A stretch of DNA of 64,000 bases from Ypsolopha sequella (Eukaryota; Arthropoda; Insecta; Lepidoptera; Ypsolophidae). Both the position numbers and the translations under genes were made by a program. How positions within the stretch are numbered: the first letter of the stretch is position 1; each line of letters starts with the position of its first letter. Under the pieces are notes generated by a model. It was not told the DNA's origin. It ran no database searches and saw only the letters and a list, made by a program, of their open reading frames with translations. Location of the stretch: the NCBI GenBank assembly GCA_934047225.1, contig OW203984.1:7201201-7265200 (forward strand), read 5' to 3'. Of the stretch, positions 44,953-57,002 are shown piece by piece.

Positions 44953-45024
44953 GTCACACGAAGGAAAATGTAAGTTGCAGCCTTTTCGTAAAAATATTCA
45001 TCATCATGAGTTTTTTTAGATTTT

Positions 45025-45318
45025 TAGGGTTCCGTACAAAAGGGTAACCAAGGGACCCTATTACTAAGACTCCGCTGTCCGTCTGTCTGTCTGTCTGTCA
45101 CCAGGCTGTATCTCATGAACCGTGATAGTTTCACAGTTGAAATTTTCACAGATGATGTATTTCTGTTGCCGCTATAACAACAAATACTTAAAAACAGAAT
45201 AAAATAAATATTTAAGGGGGCTCCCATACAACAGGCATGATTTTGTTGCCGTTTTTATAGATAATGGTACAGAACCCTTTGTGCGCGAGTCCGACTCGCA
45301 CTTAGCCGGTTTTTTTTC
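45025..45318 (+). mobile_element. Dispersed element R3, full-length type copy 2
   Basis: It has the same start, middle (TTTCTGTTGCCGCTATAAC) and end (GCACTTAGCCGGTTTT) as 18726-19013. An inverse fragment (ACAAAGGGTTCCGTACC...GGAACCCTAAAA) follows at 45390-45437. Confidence 0.85.
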
Positions 45319-45586
45319 ATAGTGTGCTTTCGCTTCTTCACCACGCTCGCTTAGAAAGTACCTAAATAATTTGACAAAGTCTGACTCACGCACAAAGGGT
45401 TCCGTACCACCTTACAATACGGGTATGGAACCCTAAAATATTGTGGTAAACAGAGGAGGCGTTGCTCGCGTGGATCCCGTTTCTCCCGATCCCGCGGGAA
45501 TTCCCTAATCCCTTCTTAGCGGATGTCTACGTCATACAAACCTACAGTCGAAATTTCAGGTCCTGTAGCACAGTAGCGCTGCGGTC

Positions 45587-45673
45587 CGAAATACAATTAC
45601 ATCGCTAAAATGTATTACGAAAGTATGAAGCGAATGGCTTATGATCCATTGTTATTCTATTTCGGACCGCAGG
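45587..45673. mobile_element. Very short MITE (CTGCGGTCCGAAATA)
   Basis: CTGCGGTCCGAAATA and TATTTCGGACCGCAG bound 87 bp. It is followed at once by a half copy of M12. Confidence 0.7.
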
Positions 45674-45675
45674 GT

Positions 45676-45762
45676 AGGTATTTAATCGCGCGCGACGCCA
45701 CTAGTTGAATCACAAGTGCAAGGAGCGTGACGTAATATACCGTTTAATCACAAAAATTGTAT
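45676..45762 (+). mobile_element. Foldback M12, half copy
   Basis: TTTAATCGCGCGCGACGCC, ATCACAAGTGCAAGGAGCGTG and CGTTTAATCACAAA match one arm of 38808-38957. Confidence 0.65.
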
Positions 45763-45898
45763 TTTTGGGTTCAGTACAAGGCACATTTCATTTAAAAATT
45801 TGAAAAAGTATTCAATATACAGACACGACTTTTTACTACTATATTATGGAGACTTGTGAAAGACAATAATTAATACAAAAATAATCCTAAAGAAATAA

Positions 45899-46408
45899 TT
45901 ATAAAAAGAAAATTGCCTCTAGATCACTGCCCTGCGGGAGAGTGCCCAAAATACTTGCCACATTACCTCTCTGTATGGCAAGACTTATACGCTGGCCTAG
46001 ATAAGAGCCAGCTCGCCGGTCGCCGCTAGTGTCCACAAGCTTTACAGAGAGCTCCGTGACAAGCTGACGCGCCTCTGGACCCCATGTCCCCATTGTCTCG
46101 ACCCCAAAAGGCGCAAACATGTAGCTTGAACCTATTGCCACATATGTACACCTCTTGGAGAGCTCAGCAGCGGCCGCCGCCGAACCAGCAGCCCTACTGC
46201 TTTGGGAAACATGAGAGGGCGCCAGCGTATCCACGCAGGTTGGATCCCACACGAGCGGCCTCCCATGCTTCCACGGTATTAACGTCATACCGTCGGGTCT
46301 CTTTCCGTCGTCACGAACCAGTCCGGGAGGTTCGAGAGTAGCCGGAGCTCCTACGGAGACGAGGGCCCTTCGGATGACGTCATTGAGGGCTGCGTGGCGA
46401 GACGGTTT
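45899..46408 (-). mobile_element. Non-LTR retrotransposon ORF, C-terminal 170 codons (family L1)
   Basis: The minus strand reads NKPSRHAALNDVIRRAL, LEPPGLVRDDGKRPDGM, LIPWKHGRPLVWDPTC, FAPFGVETMGTWG and ISLAIQRGNVASILGTL to a stop. This is a repeated C-terminal domain of reverse-transcriptase polyproteins. The frame is open throughout but cut at 46408 by MITE M4 sequence. Related ends lie at 52123 and 59281, and an upstream segment of what may be the same family is at 49225-49476. The exact LINE clade is uncertain. Confidence 0.7.
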
Positions 46409-46490
46409 GTTCCATAGTAAAAGTTGTTTTATACCATTGACTGAATAATCCCTTCAAATATGGTTACACCTTTCTGTTACACGTTGTATA
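46409..46490. mobile_element. MITE M4, single arm
   Basis: TTCCATAGTAAAAGTTG through CTTTCTGTTACACGTTGTAT equals one arm of 10103-10364. It abuts the truncated LINE ORF. Confidence 0.75.
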
Positions 46491-47002
46491 CATAACAACA
46501 ATATAAATGCCATAGAAACATCAAGACGGCAAATAACAAGCCGCTAAATTGGTAGCGCCTGACTAATTCAGCAACCTCTGAGTACGGAACCCAAATTTTT
46601 ATTTGTTTTGTTTAAGAGCATGTACTACAATCTGATTCAATTTGAAACTTGTATATGTATTACCGTCTTTAAGATAGAGCTGAAAGAAAATACGTAAAAA
46701 AATTCAACATTTTCGAAGGTTTTTTGTGCGAGAACCATTTTTTTTTATTGTTTGTCGTAAGTCGTATGCTGTGAAAATTTCAACTTGCTTCCTATTATGG
46801 CTGAATCTGTTGACCTCTGTGACAGACGGACGGAGGCTTAGTAATAGGATACGGAACCCTAAAAACGAGTCGCTTAGCGGTATGTTTTTTATTTTCAAGT
46901 GTTTTTATTGTTACCTACTCGAATAAGGATGTGTGACGTAATTAATGTAGGTACTTTAGAAAAATGTGAGGTGAGTGTACATGAGCAGGCATATTTCGTT
47001 TT

Positions 47003-47283
47003 AAGGGTTCCGTACCCAAAGGGTAACCAACGGGACCTTATTACTAAGACCCCGCTGTCCGTCTGTCTGTCAGTAAGTCATGAACCATGATAGTTAGACA
47101 TTGGAAATTGTCACAAATGTATTTCTGTTGCCGCTATAACAACAAATACCTACTAAAAACCAAAATACAATAAAAATTTAAGGGGGCTCCCATACAACAG
47201 ATATGTTTTTTTTTTTGCCGTTTTAATAGATGATGGTACGGAACCCATCGTGCACGAGTCCAACTCGCACTTGGCCGGTTTTC
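47003..47283 (+). mobile_element. Dispersed element R3, full-length type copy 3
   Basis: It runs from AAGGGTTCCGTACCCAAAGG to CGCACTTGGCCGGTTTTC. Shorter inverse bits of the family lie at 46560-46600 and 46845-46862. Confidence 0.85.
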
Positions 47284-47617
47284 ATAGAAAGCCGTAGCAA
47301 CCTCATCAACATATAATTTCGAGGTGCCAACCAGGGAATTAGCAGGGTTAATTAACTTTCTCTGATAAATTACATGACATGACATGACGCATTAAAAAGA
47401 ATGTAGCAAACTGCGAAAATTTATAATAATTTAAAATAATTATTACCGGAGAATTTTGAGCCACGAAAGTTGCGAAACGTGATGAATAGCGCTAATAACG
47501 AGTCGAGGTTTTTGCAATTTCGGTAGGCAACAGATAAAATTAAAATTCGTCCCAGGCAACAGCTTTTGACGTCCGTCGTCTAAAAAATTAGTTATTAAAA
47601 ATTTTAAAACAATGTGC

Positions 47618-47705
47618 GGGCTCTTCAAAGACGAAAGGTTTGCATTTATTTATAAATTATTAATAATTTATTTATAAATGCAAACCTTGCGTCTTTGAAG
47701 AGCCC
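47618..47705. repeat. Long near-perfect hairpin (GGGCTCTTCAAAGACG)
   Basis: Arms of about 44 bp with a few mismatches: GGGCTCTTCAAAGACG pairs with CGTCTTTGAAGAGCCC and GGTTTGCATTTAT with ATAAATGCAAACC. The loop is nearly absent. It may be a very short MITE or a cruciform. Confidence 0.8.
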
Positions 47706-47809
47706 CCACATAGACCCACGGCGGCGGCGGGTCTACGAAGATAAACATGTCTCACTGGGCGGGGCCTCACTCAAAACGAGGGGCAACCATAACCATTTTA
47801 TTTCTCAAG

Positions 47810-48290
47810 GCGTATGATCACTCGATGTGTGTCCGTACAAATATCAACGGAGATGACATTGAAATAATGTTCATTTCAGCGTGCCTTGAAAAGTGGCTGT
47901 TACGACAACCACTGCGTCTCCGGCTAGCGCAAAATAGGGGAAAATAATACTTTTCACATGGACGCCATAAACGGAAAAGAAATGTTGAAACTAAATTTTT
48001 TAGATCTAAAAATTTCCTATAATTTGGTGAAATAATAATGAAAATTGCTTAAGGCGTTTGGAAGGAGTAAGAGAATTCTTGTGTTAATCATGTGAAACTT
48101 TCGATGACTTTCGTTTTTTTTTGTCAAAACTTACAATAAAGAAAACAGTTTATGAAACTTTAAATTTACTTTTGACTTTATAATGCCTATCATATATTTT
48201 TATGAAAGTTTTTGGACCACCCGCGTGGGAGGAGTAGGCCTTCAAAGACAGGTCCAAATTGCAGTTGGCGGATCCATTCGCCTTATGGGG
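47810..48290 (+). repeat. Repeat family R1, longest copy
   Basis: It joins the two parts seen separately at 1625-1975 and 8350-8610, so it shows the family layout: CTGTTACGACAACC, TTTCCTATAATTTGG, GGCGTTTGGAAGGAG, then GGACCACCCG and TTGCAGTTGGCGGATCC. Confidence 0.7.
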
Positions 48291-48584
48291 GGCTTATCCC
48301 AACTTTGTCTCTTTTCTGATTCATTTTAAATCACAAAATTGTCTGAAAAAAATATGTCTAAGATACATTTTTCTGCAGATTTTTTTTGCTATTCAAAACG
48401 GGATACGTTATACCTTGCTTGATCTAAAAAAAAAAAACCGGAACTTGGTCGATTTTTTATGTTATTTTCGTTTTATATAAAATTTAAATTACAGGACACT
48501 AAAACTCTTAATTAAAAACACTCCAAATTTCACCTTAAAAGGATTTTTTGTGCGAAAAACATGATTTTCAAGAGCAATGTTTCG

Positions 48585-49208
48585 GTTGTCGTAACAGCCA
48601 CTGCTCGGAGCTTGCTATTTTAAACTATATTAAAAGATCATAGAGTTCAGTTCAGTTCCATTTGACGCAAAATATGGTGCTCAATGTCAGGGATAACGGG
48701 CCCTTAATTGAAAATCTATCGAACAATTTAAAGTTTACATTAATTTAAAATAAGTAATTAGAATAAGAACAAAGATAGGAAAAGCAGTTTTGCAAGACTC
48801 CTTTTATAATTCCTTATGATTTATAAACCTGGTTGTTTCAAGATATTCAGATTAGGAATACTACAGGAGACTGCTCTGATTTATTGTTGTCCAATATCAG
48901 ATTGCCAAACTGTTTCGACGTTTACTGTTTGGGTTTCAGAGATAAATTTGCTTTTAAGTGTTTATTGCTGGTGATTAATGACTAATGACTTTGTAAACGA
49001 GCTGATACTGTAAAGATTCCAATAATTTCAATGATAGATTGAAATAGGATTGTTATGTATCCGATGATATCATAATATAATATATTATCGGAGTTTTTGA
49101 AGCTGTGAAGTGGACCTGCATGCATTTTGCATCAATCAGAACTGAACTCTATGACGTTTCCTTTTAGTTTAAAATAGCGCGCTCTCAGCCGTGGCTGTTA
49201 CGACCACC
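48585..49208. mobile_element. 624-bp TIR/foldback element ending in GGTYGTCGTAACAGCCAC
   Basis: GGTTGTCGTAACAGCCAC with TCATAGAGTTCAG on the left is inverse to CTGAACTCTATGA with GTGGCTGTTACGACCACC on the right. The inside is AT-rich without ORF. The terminal words resemble family R1. Confidence 0.65.
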
Positions 49209-49224
49209 AAGAAACACGCGCTCA

Positions 49225-49476
49225 CGAAAAACTACATTTTTTTTTAATAACTCGGCTTTTAGACTGCTCGGCAAGGCCGCTCCTGAATGACATGACCGCG
49301 GCGTGCACATTCTCTGTTAAGGCTTGTGGAGTGGAATCTGAGAATTGGGGTGGATCAGGCAGTCGGATGGTCACTGCTGGAGGTGGATGTTTTAATTTTA
49401 AGGCCAAAAGGGTTTCCGGAGGGTTCGAGGCGACCACGTCGCTGGAGAAAAGTAGCTGGGCGGCAACTGCACGACA
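49225..49476 (-). mobile_element. Retrotransposon polyprotein fragment (linker before the RT domain)
   Basis: The minus strand reads RAVAAQLLFSSDVVASNP, ETLLALKLKHPPPAV and NVHAAVMSFRSGLAEQS. This resembles the segment just ahead of the palm domain (SFxxGSAGG) in LINE polyproteins, and fits the same family as 45899-46408. It is truncated at both ends, and its right neighbour is unique sequence. Confidence 0.5.
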
Positions 49477-49489
49477 TATATTATAACCG

Positions 49490-50440
49490 TGATTTTTTTA
49501 GAACACTGTCAGTAAATACTCGAAAACTGCCAAATATATTTTTTGTTTGTAAGAAATATCCACAGTGTAATTAATATTAACGTTGACTGGTAACAAAAAA
49601 AACATGATAATTCGTTTTTTCATTTCTTAAATACTTTATTATAGGTAAATGAAAATTTCTATAACTTTCAGCGTGCAACCATAGTAAAAATAAGGTCGCT
49701 CTCTTAAATATTGCATTGTTAAATATAGCCCTAGATTACATTAAATAGTGACATGAGGCTACAGTTGAGTTACAAAACTTAATTTTAATAAAATTTGTGT
49801 TTAAAAAAAAAAAAAATTTACGAGAAGAAATTGGGTTTGAAAAGTTGCAGCGCAACTTCCAGACGTGATTCACATGAATCTGTCCTCAAAGGGATAGTAG
49901 TTAATACGCCAGACTGTTTATAGTTTAGGGTTCCTTACTGAAAGAAAAAATAAGGGACCTTTCTAGTGGGACTCGTGTTTTCGTTAATCTTTCATAAACA
50001 ATTTTCTAAATCTTTAAATTTGAAAATTATCCATTTGAAATTTGGAATAGTCATATTAGTCATTATAAAACATTTTTGTCCACACCTATCTTGGAAGATT
50101 TTGGGCCAGTTTTTTGTATAAAGAAAATCTCAGTGTTGCGCTGCATTTCATATTTTAGTACCGCTTTTTATGTGAAATCGGGTGTTTATGTCAAAAAATT
50201 TTTTTTGTCAGAAAGTGTGACGGTGCAATAAAATAATAACTACCATATTCTTGCACAGGATTATTTTCATTTTTTTCAGAAAAATAATGTGGGCGTTGCT
50301 TGACGATTCTAAATATATTTTTGTGTAGTACTTTTTATAGAACGTATTTAAATCTGGTTTGGAGTGTTTTTGGTGCAATTATTTGATCCCCAGGTAAAGT
50401 CTCTTTGGCGGGGCCTATTACCTATTAGTTTTTTTTTATT
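49490..50440. other. AT-rich region; R3 scraps only
   Basis: A TAGGGTTCCTTACTGAAAG start at 49925 and AT-rich sequence. No gene or paired repeat was found. Confidence 0.35.
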
Positions 50441-50445
50441 CATAC

Positions 50446-50640
50446 TTAAAGTACCTCTTTATATACTACATTAGAAGTTCTGCCCTCAGCTGTTAACACG
50501 ACCAGGCTGCTAGGTGAGCTCACTCTCGAGCAGGCTACGTAAAACTGGCCGTGCGAAAAGCAGTCCCCCCTAAGATCAATTCCTGCTGTTTTCAGTGACT
50601 GACCCTGAGACTTAATAATCGTCATTGCGAAAAGGAAAAA
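50446..50640 (-). mobile_element. Helitron-type Pif1 helicase C-terminal fragment
   Basis: The minus frame reads FAMTIIKSQGQSLKTAGIDL and FSHGQFYVACSRVSS to VVYKEVL and a stop, which are the last two helicase motifs of Helitron Pif1-like proteins. About 65 codons remain. At 50640 it is cut by R3 sequence (GGAACCCTAATAG). It is a different lineage from the copy at 22.7 kb. Confidence 0.75.
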
Positions 50641-51375
50641 ATGGAACCCTAATAGGATCACTTGTGTGGCTGTCTGTCTATCCGTCTGTTACAGCCGATT
50701 TGGTTGGGCACACATACTTTCAAGAATTTTCATGTCCACTATATTAAGTGTCAAAATCGATGCCATTTTCGTAAATAACGTCCAAAAAAAACCATAAAAA
50801 CGACACCGATATTGATGTTTATCATTTCAACATTTTAACCCTATCGCACCCCAACAGGAGGTGATGGTTTTTCACGTTCACTACGTTGGATTTAGAAATC
50901 GTTGTTGTTTTCGTAATCAGCGACCCGATAAACCATACAAACGATACCCATGTTGGTTTTCAGACTTGGTCACCCCATTTCCCCCTTTTAGGGATTGGAT
51001 TCTGAAAAAACCTGAAACACATGTTTACTCATTTATGGATAGGAGTACTCCTTTGAAAGTCTCGAATAAAATAGTCTTAACTAATCTTGTTTCACCATAC
51101 AAACTCTGGACCCCCGTTTCATGTTTACTCATTTATGGATAGGAGTACTCCTGTGAAGTCTCGAATAAAATAGTCTAACTAATCTTGTTTCCCCATACAA
51201 ACTCTGGACCCCCGTTTCAACCCCTTAGAGGTAGAATTTCGAAAAATCCTTTCTTATTCCTTGCCTACATTACAAAGGGAAGCTCTGTGCAAAATTTCAG
51301 CTTTCTAGGTCCAAGGGTTTGGGCTGCGCGTTGATGAGTCAGTGAATGAGTGAGTCAGTCAGGTTTTCTCTTTTT
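50640..51375. repeat. Repeat mosaic with 102-bp tandem duplication
   Basis: An ATGTTTACTCATTTATGG unit at about 51020-51121 is repeated at 51121-51220 with small changes. It then runs into AAATTTCAGCTTTCTAGG and a GAGTCAGTGAATGAGTGAG tract, like the 149-bp array element at 27.7-28.3 kb. Confidence 0.65.
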
Positions 51376-52122
51376 ATTATATATATGATGATGATTTGTG
51401 GGGTAGTTTGGAGTAATTTGACAAAATCTACCCCCTTTTGTTTCTAAAACACTGAAAAGTCGTAAAATATTTTCTCGTTTAAGTTATTTACATTATAACC
51501 GAAAAACTATAGCGATCTTTAAAAGTTGATACTGTTTAAAATATACTCAAATATTAACGGGCACACATACATACATATACATAGAACCTTCTAGGCACGA
51601 GCCGATCTCGCAATTGCTCGTAAATAATTTTCAAATACAACATCTGAAAATAAGGGAAAATATTTCTTCTATTTACTTATCTACTTATTTCCAATTAAAA
51701 CTTGTATAGACTAAAACTTGTGATTGAAACTGATACTCAGTAAACATTTTCCGTTGTTTTCAGATATATTTATTACTAAAATTGTTTATTAAAGCTACAC
51801 CGCATTACATACTATTATCAAGTTATTCTGGAAATATAACTACTTCTGTTTTAACGCGAGTAATTTTATAAGAATAATGAACAAACATAATAATAGTTAA
51901 TAAAGTTTGTTTTCAGCTTAGAAGTTATACATTTCTTGTACATTAGCAGAAGTTTACATAAACAAAAACCTCAGCTGTTTCTAGTAAACTACCAACACCA
52001 AGGAGTTCTAATGTGTTAAGTTTTTTCTTGTTAATGGAGTTTGAAAATGTTATTTTAAGTTGTTCATTTCTATCTAGATGGGACTTAATTATGCAGATAG
52101 TTTCGTTTTATTTTAATTTATT

Positions 52123-52413
52123 ACCTAAGCCAGAGGATCAGTCTGGCCATCCAAAGAGGGAACGTTGCCAGCATTCTGGGCACCCTACCGGGGGACAGCG
52201 ACCTATGGACCGGGTTTTTTATCTTTAATTTCTTTATTCTTAATTTTTTAATTTTTTTGGTTAGGCATTTTATTTATAGTTTAGTTTTTATTTTAGGACT
52301 TCTAGGTTTTTAGTTTAATTTGTTATTTTAGTAAATATAAATTTTAGGTACAATTTTTTGTTATTTAAGTTTCTTATGAATATATGGTACATAATAAAAA
52401 AAAAAAAAAAAAA
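52123..52413 (+). mobile_element. LINE 3' end (family L1) with poly(A)
   Basis: The plus strand reads YLSQRISLAIQRGNVASILG and GDSDLWTGFF, then an AT-rich 3' UTR and a run of about 18 A at 52395-52413. It is 5'-truncated, as usual for target-primed insertion. No clear target duplication was found. Confidence 0.75.
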
Positions 52414-52486
52414 TTAATAACAAAAACACACTGCAATACAAAGTGTATTGCTTTAAAGATATTAAAAATATGTTTATATATACCGT

Positions 52487-52820
52487 CACGACATGAATCT
52501 CCGAGGGGGTATCAGAGGGGTTCCGAGTAAGAACTGCAAGTCACAGTCCACACTTGGGTTTCACCGACGATTATTACGTCCCAACGTGATTAGTGGTGAT
52601 CTCTATCGCCGTATTTCGGGCACAACTACACGCTTTTTAGGGCATGCAGGTTTCCTTACGATGTTTTCTTTCACAGTTCAGCAAGGGGTAAGTATTAGGT
52701 AATACAAATACTATGCACATACATTTCAAAAAACTCATTGGTGCATGCTCGACTGAATATTGAACCTGGATCTCAAGATTGAGAGGTCAGCGATCTACCC
52801 CTGAGCTACCGCCGCCGCTG
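52487..52820 (-). mobile_element. SINE S1, copy 2
   Basis: On the minus strand the head GGCGGTAGCTCAGGGG..., with B-box-like TCCAGGTTCAATATTC, is followed by GTGCATAGTATTTGTATT and GGCGATAGAGATCACC. It closely matches 62197-62494. Confidence 0.8.
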
Positions 52821-53035
52821 CTATATTATTTGTAGATACTGCCAATAACGGATTTTACTATGCTAAATTAAATAAAAAGAGCGAATAAAAAAAACTTAGC
52901 GACTAATGATGAGATACTGTTTTAATAAATTGAGCGGTATGAATTTGAGTAAGCATATTGATTAATAACGAAATCCAGATCGAGCTTACAAAAAGTGGCC
53001 TGTAAATAATCCATTTTGCATACAAAAATGTTAAG

Positions 53036-53250
53036 CGTGCAACTTAATTACTAAGGGAGTGACTAGAAATACAGAGCGGGCAACTTAATTACTAAGGGAG
53101 TGACTAGAAATACAGAGCGGGCAACTTAATTACTAAGGGAGTGACTAGAAATACAGAGCGGGCAACTTAATTACTAAGGGAGTGACTAGAAATACAGAGC
53201 GGGCAACTTAATTACTAAGGGAGTGACTAGAAATACAGAGCGGGCAACTT
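53036..53250. repeat. 41-bp tandem array, five near-identical units
   Basis: AACTTAATTACTAAGGGAGT begins at 53041, 53082, 53123, 53164 and 53205, followed by GACTAGAAATACAGAGCGGGC. Units differ almost only at the first border. There are no spacers, so it is a minisatellite and not a CRISPR. Confidence 0.95.
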
Positions 53251-53259
53251 CAATATTAT

Positions 53260-54600
53260 AATAGAGACGATTTTTTAAATTGAGGTTTCTCGAAACGAAC
53301 TACTAAAATGTTCACTTTGAGCACCGTTTTGTGAGTTGGTTTATTAATGATTATTGGGTACTGGTATTCTATTTTAAGTCTCTTGTTTTTTATTATGATC
53401 CGTTTTTTTAATGAAAACTACAGATTGTTTGATGCGTTCGAATTCGAATGAAATCGGAAATAGATAGTAAAAGAGAGATAAGATCGGAGATAGGAAAAGT
53501 CAAAAAATTTGTGTGATGACGAGCGAAGCAAGAAAGAGCATTTTAGGTTTATGTAAGGAGCCGAGCAAAGCGGAGCAGAGCGAGGCGACGTCCCTAGTTT
53601 TATTACATAAAATTAAATTGTCACTAAAATAGGAAATTGTTTGCCTAAGAATTATTCAACTCAATCCAAATTTGTATTTTCAAGTCGCCGTTTTCAACAT
53701 TTTTATTCGCCCGCAGTCTTTCACCCACTTAGTATTTTAGTACGTTTTATTCAGTTTTTTGATATATTAAATTTGAATATATATTTGCTCGTTTAAATAC
53801 TACCCTTTGCCCAATATTCAAAAAAATGCAGGCTATAATGTTGACACTCAAACAAATATCAGGTCGCTGAAATATTATGAAGCTTCTCATTTTGTAATTT
53901 AAGTAACGCAAATGAATGTTTTTAAGTTGCTGTTATATTGATTTCTCGTTACTCGTAGTCTGTTGCTCACTTAGTAAAACAACAAGTTTAATTAATTATT
54001 TGTGTGACTTAAAATTTTAATTTACAGTCACTCGTTTTATTACTACCCTTATATTAATTGTTTCTAGGAACAGGATAATTATTTCATTTCATAACAAACA
54101 ATGACAAAAACACAAGACTCAGTAAAACAGTGGAGGATGTTTAGAGGGTTTGTGTTGTTTACTTGTGCTTATGTCATCTGCTACGGCGTAGAGGATCTGC
54201 GAAACTTTGGAGTCGTAGCGCATGCTACGACGAAGCATTTTCTTCAAGAGATAATGCTCCGATTACTCTGAGACATTCTTCCTTTGTTTCACAGTTGCAG
54301 TGTAGTTTGTAGACTTTCAGAACACACATAAAGGTATTGTTGACTTTTTTAGATGCAGTTGTACTCAGGTTCGTCACGTGACTGTGCGCGCGACTAAATG
54401 AACTGAACCTAATAAACATCCTTTTATATTGGAATTTTGGCTGAATTTTGAATTGGAGCTTATTTAGAATATCATTGTTCTTATTTTAATTTTTTTTTAT
54501 TTAGGTATCAAACATTCACAAAACAATGAAATAGTTATACATAAAAATGCACGAATAAACCTATAGTACCAATATAAAGACATATAAAAAAATAGAAAAA
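53260..54600. other. Region without recognised gene
   Basis: AT-rich. GGAGCCGAGCAAAGCGGAGC at 53560-53590 resembles, inverted, 61800-61830. No coding frame is convincing. Confidence 0.35.
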
Positions 54601-54603
54601 ATT

Positions 54604-54996
54604 TTTTTCAATGCATGTGCTCGTAAAGGCCCACTTTTTATGCATCAAAACCGAACAAAAAGTCGATTATTTTGCCCTAGGGCTTTATTATTATTATTTT
54701 TTTTAATTTGTTTACAATGGTTGGCTAACCTGCAGCCTTTCCTGTGTACCATAGACGTTATACTTTTTTTTTCCACTGTTTAACGGCTATGGATACAGTC
54801 CTTTTGAGCCAATTATAATTTAAAGTTCACATGATTATATTTGTTTTCATTTCCTCACACTATGCATTGAAAAACGTAGTATGATACACGGGCGTAAAAG
54901 CAATAAATTACTCGGTTACGTTTAAAACACTCGCTACGCTCGTGTTTTAAATCGTCCTCGTAATTTATTCCTTTGCGCCCTTGTAGCATAAACTAC
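54604..54996 (+). mobile_element. MITE family M3, copy 3
   Basis: It is parallel to 33657-34044 over its whole length, with few differences (GCATGTGCTCGTAAAGGCCC start, TTGTAGCATAAACTAC end). Confidence 0.8.
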
Positions 54997-55187
54997 TATT
55001 AAAACCAATAAAATGCATTATAAAACTTAAAAAAGAATAATAATATATAAAGAATAAATCATACACAACATTACAATTATTATGCCAAAATAACACTCAG
55101 ACAATAAATCATGTGTGATGGTGATGATTACACAAAATCGTTGCAACTTTAACTTTAAAAAAGAAGGTGATCGAGAAAAGCCCGGCC

Positions 55188-55682
55188 AAGTGCGAGTCAG
55201 ACTCGCGTACCAGGGTTCCGTGTTGTGGATGATAATTTTAATTTTGTCATCTTGTTTCGTGAATTTCTCAATCGCTTTATTTTTCCTGTAATCTTTACGT
55301 AAACACATGATTACAATGATTTTTTTCATATTTTTCGGTCCACCAGTTTTGGAGATGAGGGGGGGGGGACATAGATATTTTTATGGTTTTTTAAAGATTT
55401 CTCGAAACCAGTGCCAGTAAGTATAGTAAAAGTATTTATTTTTACAATCAACTTTTTAATATCTACAATTTGATACCCATATTGTATTTTATAAAATATC
55501 TTTTTTATTCATTTTACTTCTTTTTTTATATTTCTTAATGCTATTTTGTGCCAAATTTCACGTCTTTTTCTTTAACGGTGCTAAAGTTATGAGGCTGTGA
55601 CATACGGAGACGGTCGGACGGACGAACAACGGAGTCTTAACATGGGTTTCTTTTGTACCTTTTAGGTACTACGGAACCCTAT
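55188..55682 (-). mobile_element. Dispersed element R3 variant, complete
   Basis: It starts CGGCCAAGTGCGAGTCAGAC and ends ACGGAGTCTTAAC...GGTACTACGGAACCCT. It has the same layout as 17725-18510 but is shorter, so it is the best copy of this variant in the window. Confidence 0.75.
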
Positions 55683-56730
55683 TGAAAATGAAAATTTTAG
55701 TGAGCTTCTTTTGGTATTTATCAGGGACCTGTCGGAAGGATGCATTTTTAGCATAATTAGAATGCTCAAATTGAGTGTGGAACAAATATTTGAGACGAGA
55801 GGAAGCTCGAGGAAGGAGTGTGGATGAGTTAATGGCAAAATGAAAATTCGGTCCCGCTCTAAAGCGTTTGTTTTTTAACTCTCTATCCTGTTCTAATCAG
55901 ATGCCGCGCACGCAAAACTTCAGTTATTTTGAAACCGTGGCTCCATTAGGACATACAGAAATAAAGTAGTAAAGCTTTTTTTGTAGATAATAAGAGATCT
56001 TTTATTGTGTGAAAGATTAATTTCAAACGCATATTCCGTGTCCGAGCAAATTGAATGTACAGAATGAAATTAGGTACCTACAGATATATATTTATTTGAG
56101 TAAAGATATAAAATTTCGATAATCTATAAAGGCTTATAATTCGTCAGAAAAACATGATTAAGTACATATAAGTATATTTCCCAGAATTTTCTAGTTTGGC
56201 CTACAAATCGAGCTAAATATACGCAATTTTACCAAATCCACGCCTATTCAAGCCTTAAAACAAAACATATCAAGTTATCAATTAGGATCAGATTCGGGTT
56301 TATTCACATATTATTATTTTTAGTGACTTTTATTTGAGTATCGTCTTTAACGTAGTAATGACATGTGTTTTATTTTTGTCTCCAACTGTATCGTCACTTT
56401 GATGTAGCTGAAGCTGAAACCGCAATTTCTGACATGATTGAAGACTTTTAGTGAACCCGAAAAAGTCTCAGGCCATTATAATGGGCAGCAAATACATGAC
56501 AAATTTGCTCAATGAAAGATCTTTTTCACAGGTCTTTTTCAACAGCACTCCCATTGTATACGCTGGCAATGTTAAACATCTTGATGTCATATGTCTTGAT
56601 GTCGTGCTGGGGGCTTGAACCTTGATTGAACCTTGTTCCTGGTCCATGGCCGGGTCTCCGGTATGGATTCGGGCGGTTTATTGGATTTCAACTTGTATAA
56701 TATATATTCTACCCATCATTTTAATCACAT
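55683..56730. other. Region without recognised gene
   Basis: A repeat end shared with 8040-8170 lies at 55870-55970. The remainder is AT-rich with no ORF of note. Confidence 0.35.
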
Positions 56731-56732
56731 AC

Positions 56733-56820
56733 AACGTGTAACAGAAAGGTGTTACCATATTTGAAGAGCTTATTTAGTCTATGGTATAGAACAAATTTTA
56801 CTATGGAACAAACCCTGTAT
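56733..56820. mobile_element. MITE M4, single arm
   Basis: ACAACGTGTAACAGAAAGGTG through GAGCTTATTTAGTC to TTTTACTATGGAACAAA corresponds to one arm of 10103-10364. Confidence 0.75.
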
Positions 56821-57002
56821 CCTGTAATTACCTGTAATTTGCAGATATTGGGGCTTTTTGTTTGATACTATGAATAATTGGATTCTATAAAACTAAAACT
56901 TCATCTAAGTCATTTTCAATGGAATTTGTACGAAATTTTCCTTTTCACTTCTATAAGCACATACATTTATTTATATAATTGTAAAACCTACTTAGTGGTG
57001 GT

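Noticed and set aside
53036..53250. CRISPR-like regular repeat
   Set aside because: The 41-bp units are adjacent with no unique spacers, and the genome is eukaryotic.
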